Positions 12,601 to 21,600 of a DNA stretch of 23,018 nucleotides are shown here, one piece after another. The notes below the pieces were generated by a model, which worked only from the letters and a program-made list of their open reading frames with translations, did not search any database and was not told the DNA's origin. The stretch's first letter is position 1; the number at the start of each line of letters is the position of its first letter. A program made the translations under genes and the position numbers. The stretch is from Apostichopus parvimensis (lineage: Eukaryota > Echinodermata > Holothuroidea > Aspidochirotida > Stichopodidae), in assembly GCA_000934455.1 (NCBI GenBank), contig KN887787.1:42127-65144 (forward strand), written 5' to 3'.

Positions 12601-15600
12601 AGGTGCAACCCCATTTGATGAATCAAACAGCCCGTTTTTGCAATTAATTCATAACTTAATGGTTATTCTTGGGGCTTAAAATATATCTATTGACAATATA
12701 CAAATAATACTTTGACAAGCTAAGAAGACCCATCAAAACAAGTTGCTGAAAGTTATAACCGAGATTACGTTCTGTGAGGTTCAGACCCTCTAAAATTAGG
12801 AATCCCACACATTTTTATAGANNNNNNNNNNNNNNNNNNNNNNNNNNNNNNNNNNNNNNNNNNNNNNNNNNNNNNNNNNNNNNNNNNNNNNNNNNNNNNN
12901 NNNNNNNNNNNNNNNNNNNNNNNNNNNNNNNNNNNNNNNNNNNNNNNNNNNNNNNNNNNNNTTCAGGTAAAGTGGTTTGATGATGGCAAAAAAAAGCTTG
13001 TTTCAAATTTTTGGAATTTGTGTGACCATTTTTGGACTGTTTAGCATATTTTGATAACATGCTGATGACTTTTTATCTACTGACACAGATATGTCTAATT
13101 CCCTGACCCCTAACTGTCTCAAATGACCTCTGTCTCAAGCAAAAACTGAAAGTCAGTTTTCATTTACCAGTTGGGGTACATGGTATGGTGTGATGAATTT
13201 GATGAGAGTGATTAGTGACATATATATATATATATGTGTATAACAGGACAAATTTTTAAGGACTCTTGAGTCTTTGCTGGTTGTCCCTTGAACAACCAGG
13301 TCCTCATTATCGGTTGTCCGAACAGCAAATTTGGTAGGTTCAAATGTGTAGCACAGTAGAAAAGAATAACCAAAATATATAAACTGTAGGTTTGACAAAT
13401 GGAATACCAACTTTTGACCAGTAAAACCCGCATGCGAGTGGATCATGTCTAATATGAATATTTTATTTTTAATTCAATATCTCCAAAATGACTGAGGGCG
13501 ACACCAATCTATCGTTTAAGCTCTATGTGGGGGTTATTTAGTTACAAATGCAATCTGAATTTTATGTGAACAACTAGTCGTCCACTGAACAACCGCTAAC
13601 GCTGATTTTGGTTGTGTGAAGAGAAATTTAATTCAAAAAGTGACATCAGAACCTGAAACAATGTGTAAAGGTGATATCCAGGTGAAGTGTGTCTTAGAAC
13701 CAATATATACACCGTTGTACTGCTTCTAATAACTAAGCATGCTACATTTGTATCTTCACTGCTAGAGAAACACTGCCGTGTTTCAAGATGGCCGAAATAT
13801 GTAAATGTGTAAATTATGGTATTAAATATGCGTGGAGATACACTGTCTGCCACCGAGCATGAAATAAACTTTTAAAAATGGGAATAAAGTGATATGAGAA
13901 CTTGTTTAAAGCAGCTTTTTGCATTTAATTTTGGTATGAAAATGACACAAAAATTGATAGCTGCGACGGTTCAATAAAACCATATCTTTATATATATATA
14001 TACATAGATCCATTCCCTTCACTTTTATTTGCAAACTTTTATTTCAAATGATAATAAAGGAAAAGTTAAATGCGTTCAGTATTTTCAGTTCTCTGCTTGA
14101 ATATGATTATTAACACTGATAAGAAAAAGTCATGAAGGAATACCAAAAAATAATTTTAAATCAAAATGAAACCATTTATGGCTCCTTAGATAAACTTCCT
14201 TTTCTTGAAATATATCATGGAGGGTACTTTTCAGTTGGATCAAAGATAATCATGCAAATTTTGGTTACTATTTTGTACAATTTTTTTTTTTTAATTTGCT
14301 GTAAATTCATTCCAAAAATGCAAAAAGCTGCTTTAATTAGCAGAAATGATTGGTTTTCAATGAAATCACGCAAAGAAAAAAAAAACCTTCCTCATGCCCC
14401 AAAAATCATTTCAGAAGAGTTGTTAACTTACACCTTGTGACCGTTTTTCCTCTTTGCGCGGTTGCGATTTTGTGGGGTAAACCTGCTTTGACCAGAGTGA
14501 TAAAGAAATTAAAAGATTGAGACAAATTTCTTGTTTTAGGGGAGAAATAAATTTATCCACTCTGATACACCTATGGCATTCAACTTGGCATAAGATCATT
14601 ATTGTGCTTTGTCTTGCTGCATGGTACCGGTCAAAAGGTACCGGTCAAAAGGTTTACATCCGTGTAAATTATTCAAATCAATTGGAGTTGAACACCTCAT
14701 GCTCAGCTTTTCAAAGTATCATTCATCGACTAACCTGGGACATAAATTCATGACAAATCTCTTCGATATGAATATTAGAAGGTTCGACAGCTCTACTATT
14801 GTCTAGAGTTCAAACGAACCCAAAAGAACCCCTTTTTAAGAGATCCAAAAAGCCAAGCTGACAAAAGTCAGGATTGTTTATTTCATTATAAACACGCAGA
14901 AACCCAACAGCAATCCTGACGGACTTGATTCAATTTCTTGTCAGTACTGATAGATACCCTGGGAAACACATTCATCATGAGGATATTTACACCTTCACAA
15001 ATAAAGTGTGCTTCGGGGGACACTACTAAGTTTGGTCAGGTCAACACAATACTTTGCTGCTTCCAGGCACATCACTAATGCTGGCCAGGTCAACGATTGT
15101 TGCGGTGTTTTCAGTAACAATTAAATGCCATGTCACCGATACTTCTATTCTATTCTTTGGTCTCACAGTAGGGTTTAAAAACAAGAAATGTTAAATCCCC
15201 TGAATAATAACATAGAAACGTTCCCATCACGAGATGTAGATTTCTCTTGGTCAACAACAATCTACCAGCGATGGCTTATGACCGAGTATTTCTGAATTGC
15301 AAGCTGATATGAGCACGGATCTACAGTAATCATTAGAGTTTACTAGCTGTCTAGTTTTAGGTCGATGCTCACTGCAAGAATATTTTATAGAAGATATTAT
15401 GGTTATAGAAGCATAAAATGAATAACGGAAAACTGGTTCACTGGTTCATTAATTCGCATCCCTTAAATTTCTTGTCTCTTTTCCAAGATGTTATGTTTGC
15501 GGATTTAATCTGAATTACACCACCGTTCAAAGATCATACTCTCATCTAGTGAGTTTGTTTACAAGACCATTCAAAGATCATACTTTCATCTAGTGACTTT

Positions 15601-18600
15601 TGTTTACGTTCTCTGAAGCAGTAGTTGATACGGAAAGTATAAACTTTCAAGTAATGAAAGAGAAGTGATGCAACATATACATGTATTCATATCTAATATC
15701 ACTGTAGAAATGGTAGCAAAATCAAGGACTTGAAAAATGCCAGCCAGAAATTTATGGCATTTCCGTTGTGATAACAAGTTTAACATTATATCCTTGATGA
15801 GCCTTTGAATTGTTTGCTGGAAGGGTGGTGATAGCAGTGATATATCACACACACACACACATGTTTGTATTACATTCAGACCGAGGACCCAATTGTATTT
15901 TCCATTGTTCAAATCCACGTACCCTAACCTTAACAATACCCCATACAATAGAATTCTTCCGAGGACATAGTGATTCTTTAGAAATCACAACCGAGGACCT
16001 GGAACTCTTTTGTTCAAATCCTCGGTCAGAATACAAAACAAACGCACACACGCACACACATACACATCCACACACATGAAGACTAAGCTCACTAGTCATC
16101 TTTAGATGGTTAATACTCTCACCAATGATGTCCAAAGGCACTCAACATCAATGGAGATATCAAGTAAGGTACCAAATGTATAACACTTGTGGGAGCTGCA
16201 GCCTCTTGCAGCCAGGCTGCATGGGACATAATGTAATTGTGCTCCACCCAGTCTCACACTATAGACACTGCAGGGCTACAGAGATAATCCCTATTACACT
16301 GCAGGTCTCCAGAACTAATCCCTATTGTTTGGTATTTTGTTAATCCTATCTGAGCAGGATTTACAGCTGCCATTTTTTTCCCCTTCTTGACATAGATTTA
16401 AAATTTACAAAATGGTGATAGTTTGTGAGGAAGTTTTCCCAACCTACAGGTTTAGGGTTCTGTTAATGAAAAGATTTTGGGCATTGCAGAACCCTGTATC
16501 CTGAAAGTGACCATAGGTCATACAATAGTGTTAAAGAGTTTATTAAAACCAATTTGAATATTTGTATCAGCATCCTAGCTGATTGGCCTTTGCTAGTTTA
16601 ACATATTTTGTTGATTGATCTGTTCTTTATTTGTAAAACATCCACAAACTCGATGTTATATTTATTTATGCTAATAACTTGGTACATGTTTGTTCTTCAA
16701 AAGAACAGTTTTGAACTTCTAACTACGAGCAATCCTTCTTCGTTCCATTGATTTACATGGTGCACAATATTCCAAAGTCTCCAGCAGAACTAATCTTGTT
16801 TCGGCATCTAATCCTTTTCACAATCTAATCTAATAAACAGGTAAATGTCAATAACAACAAAATTCTTTTGGTATTTCTATTTCTTTTTTCAGAGTCAACT
16901 CAGACATGGGCTCTTAAGCTAACAGATTTTATCACCATCAAACTTTGACAAAAACAGACTCGACATATATAACTCATGCTTGACAGGAAGTGGGAGAGCA
17001 AACACATCGACCACACAGATACGACGACGACCAAAATGAACTTTCGACTCAGGCAAACAAATGTCACAAATATCCGAGCAAAAGCGTACTCCATCTATCT
17101 TCGACAAGCAAACGTGATAAAAATTGTTTGTTATGAGAGCTTCACCTCTTGTCTGTTTCTTCTTCGGCCTCTTCCATGGCTGCTCCGTTCATGAGCTGGT
17201 TGGGGGTCCATTTAATGGTTAGGTGCTCCAATGTTTGATGTAAGGACAAGTAACCAGGAATCTGCTCAGCGTCTTCCTTCTGTAGCAGAATTAAATATAT
17301 TCGGTGGTTTTAAGGTTATAGCTAATTAAAGAACAAGTTGCAACGCCAACCCCCCCCCCCCCAATAAAAAAGGAGCTTTATATGACGAAGATAGGACTGG
17401 ATCCCATTCTCTGTTGGTGCACATTATTGTTTTGAAGAACAGTCTGCAGATGGGACTGTTAGAGAACTCTTTTCGTATTGCAACTAGTCCACAATTTCAG
17501 CCACGCTACCCATGGGATTATTCCTAAACATATCGCAACTGATTAAAACTATGACATCCTCTCAAAGAGTTTTTCACCAACTGAAGGTTTAATGGGCAAG
17601 TATGAATGAAATTAAACTTCCATTCTCAAGATAAAATTTCATTACGATTAATCAGCGAAGATAATGATTGGCATTTAAGGTTGGTTGGGTTAATCCACTC
17701 ACCGGTTGTACTAGGACATTATTTTTGCCATAAAGAAGCTGGCTTCTTGAATTCTGGTGAAGCGATTCAACATAATCCCTGGCCGAAACGGCTGTCCTGT
17801 GTTCCTCGGTACTTCCTGTAGTTTTCTTCACCTTAAGTTGAAGATAAAAAATGTTGCAAAGTCGATTGAGTTGTAACAGATGCAAACGAACTAGCTCATG
17901 GGTTCCCACAAGCATTTCAACATAATTATCATACGCATACATTATTTTTTTAGACAAGAGTCACACATTCAAATGAATGTCGACTAACACACAGTTCACT
18001 TTTACCTTTAGTTGAAGATAAAATATGTTGAAAAGTTGCTTGAGTTGTAACAGATGCAAACGAACCATCTCACAGGTTCCCACAAGCATTTCGACTAAAT
18101 TATCATACACATACGTTGTTTTTTTTAACAAGAGACACACATTCAAATGAATGTCGACTCAAACACAGTTCACTTTAGAAATACGAGGAGTGAAAACATA
18201 TAAAACAGGAACATATATAGTTTAGAATTTTGAAGAAGAAAAAAAATAACACTTTGGTAACATGAAAATGTTCATCAAGTTATTGTCACTGGTATGTTAT
18301 TCTATGGAGCCAAACTTTATCAGCCGTAATTACTGATAATAGGCCGTTACCATGACGATAAACTGATAAAATATCCTGTTTTACAACAATTTTTCTTTCC
18401 CTTTTCTTTGGTTTTTGCATTTACTGACTAAACGATGCTACCTCAAAACTGTGTGTTATTTGATTCTAGTATCAAGCACTGTTTGATGTTCTCTTATTAT
18501 ATTGTTACAGCTGGGTTCTGAAATTAGCCACTTTAGATCAAGAGTACTCCATCAAAAAGCTATTGGACATTTATTATTACTTCAACATCAAACAATTTAC

Positions 18601-21600
18601 AATACAAACTTAAGTTTCTAATTCTTAGTGACAATTTGGGCAAATATTATCATTACTGTGAGTACCTACATTTTACATAAGTTCTCATCGCGATTAAACA
18701 AGAGACCGTAAAACATTGAAAGCGAGGGTAAACTACGCTAAAAGTTAACCTTAGGGGTGGGGACATTATTAGTGGTGATGATGGGAATAGCATGGATAAA
18801 AATAGGAAATAAAGTCTTCTATTTGACAAATATCTCTCGAGTACCTGTAAGCCAGGTCTCCTTGGGGAGTTAGCACCAGCTGCTAACGCATTACTATGTA
18901 TTCTGTGCCTCTGTACCAGCTCATCTGCGGGCGGGTCTGTCCAATAGTGGTCTGCTGTCTTCATCTTGGAGTAGTCGAGAGCACATGGGCCGACTGTTCA
19001 TGCATGAAAGGAAAAAAACAACATGAATGTGATACTGACATGGTATGTGTGTCAAGAGTAATCTACACTGTCTACATATATTTTCTAATTCTGCAATGAT
19101 ACCATCTCCTTCCCACCCCCACCCCCCTCTGCGACTGCCAAGAACATACACAATATATTCCCACATGCTAACTTTTCAACAGAGTGTGCCATCAGTTTGT
19201 GACTTTTAACCCTGCGACAACTTCCACACAGACTCTTATATGCAAAAGTATGCTAGGTTATTTACTGCTGCAGTGAAAGTGTGGTAGGCTTTTCGTTTCA
19301 AAATGGAATTGAAGTTTGCCAGATGCTAAACATATTTTGTGGCTTAAAAATACAACAAAGCCAGAGAATAATAATTTCTTATGATATTTTCTTTTGTATA
19401 GTTGCATTAAGGTGCAGTGTAAGCCATTATGCAACAAACACATTCGGCTGTGCTTAATTGAAGCCCGGTGACGACCGGCTTCAATTATATAGGGTTGCTA
19501 AACTCAGTGTTTCCTCCTTCATGCATGGCGCTGTAATTTGCACTTGTATTACTCACACGTATGTGTCTCAATTGACGCCTGAATAGTTGTAACTGTTACG
19601 CAGGCAAAAGTGGGCAAATCTTCCCGAATGGTGCTGCTCACGATTGGTTATTGGCCAATGAAGACGTTGAAATCTTTGAACACATTCTCAAGAGTTCGAT
19701 ATGCAAAAGTTGTATGCATGTGACCCCCCACCCCCCCCCCTAGCCCAGTATGTGGTACTGTAGCACTGGTATTAAGTAATACATTAACAAGTTAACTGTC
19801 ACATTACTTCCAAAACAGCTTGAAACTTTGGTGACATCATGTCGTACTTTGAAAACAATTAAATACGGAGTGGTACCCAAATGCCACCCAAGTTGATCGA
19901 CTTGTTTGTTCATCTTTTATTCAGAAACAAATTTACCAGGCTGACCGTGAGTGTGACCTACAGTGAGCAGTATAACACCAGAACTTCATTGTAAATCCAT
20001 GGTACTATACCACAATGAGGCTCCAATGAAGGAATTTGAAGTGAATATGCATTTTTTTTACATAAACTTGAGTTTTGAAGGACAGCTTCTTGTATACCAA
20101 TGAGAATTAAAATTCATTCAAGCCTGCCAATATTGACAGCTGGGAGTATTCCAGTGACAGATACAGAAGAGACCCCATTCAGGCCATACTTTAATGAATG
20201 CTGTCAGGTATACTGTTTGACCAAGGAATAAAGAATGAATAAAGGTCTTGTACTTAAAGGCTCTAAAGACTTACCTAAAAGTGAGGCCAGGATAGGGCCG
20301 TGAACAGGATCTGCTAAATAGGCTTCTTTCTCATAATATTTACTGATGAAAAAACAAAAAGTTTGAAAAACGATGATTTTTTTTTTTTGGGGGGGGGGGA
20401 ATATCAGAGACCAACAAAAGGTGTGGAGGGTATGGCGGACCTCAGACATTTCTGTGAAGTGGCCGTTCTAAGAAAAGTCTGCCTACTGGACTGAAGAACC
20501 AGGTCGGAAAAGGTCCTGTTTGTGACATGTGTAAGAAAGCATGTTAAGAAAATCCCTACCAAGGTGATGGTGATGGTGGTGGTGGAAGGGGTATTATAAA
20601 AGTCTAAGGGCTTTTCTGTTACTTATTTTCTAAAGATAACAATATACTTTTTTTATGAAGTAGTCCACTTAGCTTACCCGCAATTTTCATGCAAGTGTTC
20701 CACAATCTTAGCCAAGTGTTTCTCGAAGAGAGCTACCCTAATCCAGAGATGGCGCTGTTGCAGCGCAGCCCTGATGCTGTATTGTGGTTTATTGGGACTG
20801 TCTCCGTTCATCGATTTCCTGGGAACCAAAAAAAAAAAGAGAGATATAAACCATTTGAAAAAATATTAATTCATTTCTATCTTTAAAGTTTTCCATCATA
20901 TTTGGTATTTAACATCGATTTTGGATCATCAAATTACTGCAATGTTTACATAAAGTTCTCAGCTTTACCGTCATTGTCTGTCTTCGTTATTTTTAACGTC
21001 TCTTTACAGCGTTTCCATATTTTAAAAGGCTGGAAATATGCTTACACCTTTAAACTGTTTATTTAACACAGCCATTTTCATAAAGTTGCAGGTTGGAAAA
21101 GTTTCTGAATATGATTAATTTCTAACCGTCAAAGACAATACACTTTCAGCTGCTTCCCTTCTTTGGGCATTCTGCACAATGTGGAATAAATAGCTTATGA
21201 TGGACACCACATTGTTACCCCCAACAGTCCAACCCAGGGGGGGGGGGGGATAGTACACACAGCTGACAGGAGAGCATAATTTCATTGACTGTACTAAGTC
21301 CTGTCGATAAAGTTGAGACGTTTTAACTCCACCCACTCCTGATTTATGAGGACACAAACTGTACAAATATCAACCTTAAGCTTGGTAATTACAGATCAAT
21401 AGGTTTGATTATAACCTAGCAGTCTGATTGCTTCTGTCGGCTGGTATTTAAATAAAAGAGTAAACAAGACAACACACTCCACCCAGGGTTTAATCAGACC
21501 TTATCACCAGCAGCCATAGCTATGAGATTTATTCCTCCTTTAAAACAGCCAAAACCAAACTGACCCAGACTCTGATCAAAGGTCACATCAGAACTAAAGT

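Larger units (their letters stand above)
9760..17145 (-). other. Intron 6 (7.4 kb), the largest intron
   Basis: The splice is confirmed by the shared serine codon of KSIYWDYAL. The content I can name is: three-copy repeat at 10694-10990, TA microsatellites at 11421-11446, 13220-13242 and 13987-14003, a C run at 11596-11608, a CA-type minisatellite at 12067-12125, the N gap at 12822-12961, a small hairpin at 13277-13299, a 14-bp duplication at 14624-14654, a 44-bp duplication at 15522-15609, an inverted-repeat element at 15863-16038, and a 31-bp duplication at 16266-16327. Open frames up to 142 codons occur on both strands but none is recognisable. No nested gene can be supported. Confidence 0.8.

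Noticed and set aside
12774-13060. Open frames spanning the N gap
   Set aside because: They consist mostly of undetermined bases.
15810-16141. Open frames of 89-98 codons on both strands
   Set aside because: They are made of CA microsatellite and the small inverted-repeat element; the His-Thr and Cys-Val runs are repeat translations.
16900-17194. Overlapping open frames on both strands just downstream of exon 6
   Set aside because: None shows a known motif. They lie in the start of intron 6 after a well-supported donor.
19455-19487. MicroRNA precursor
   Set aside because: The stem is only about 13 pairs, too short for an animal pre-miRNA, and flanking bases do not extend the pairing.
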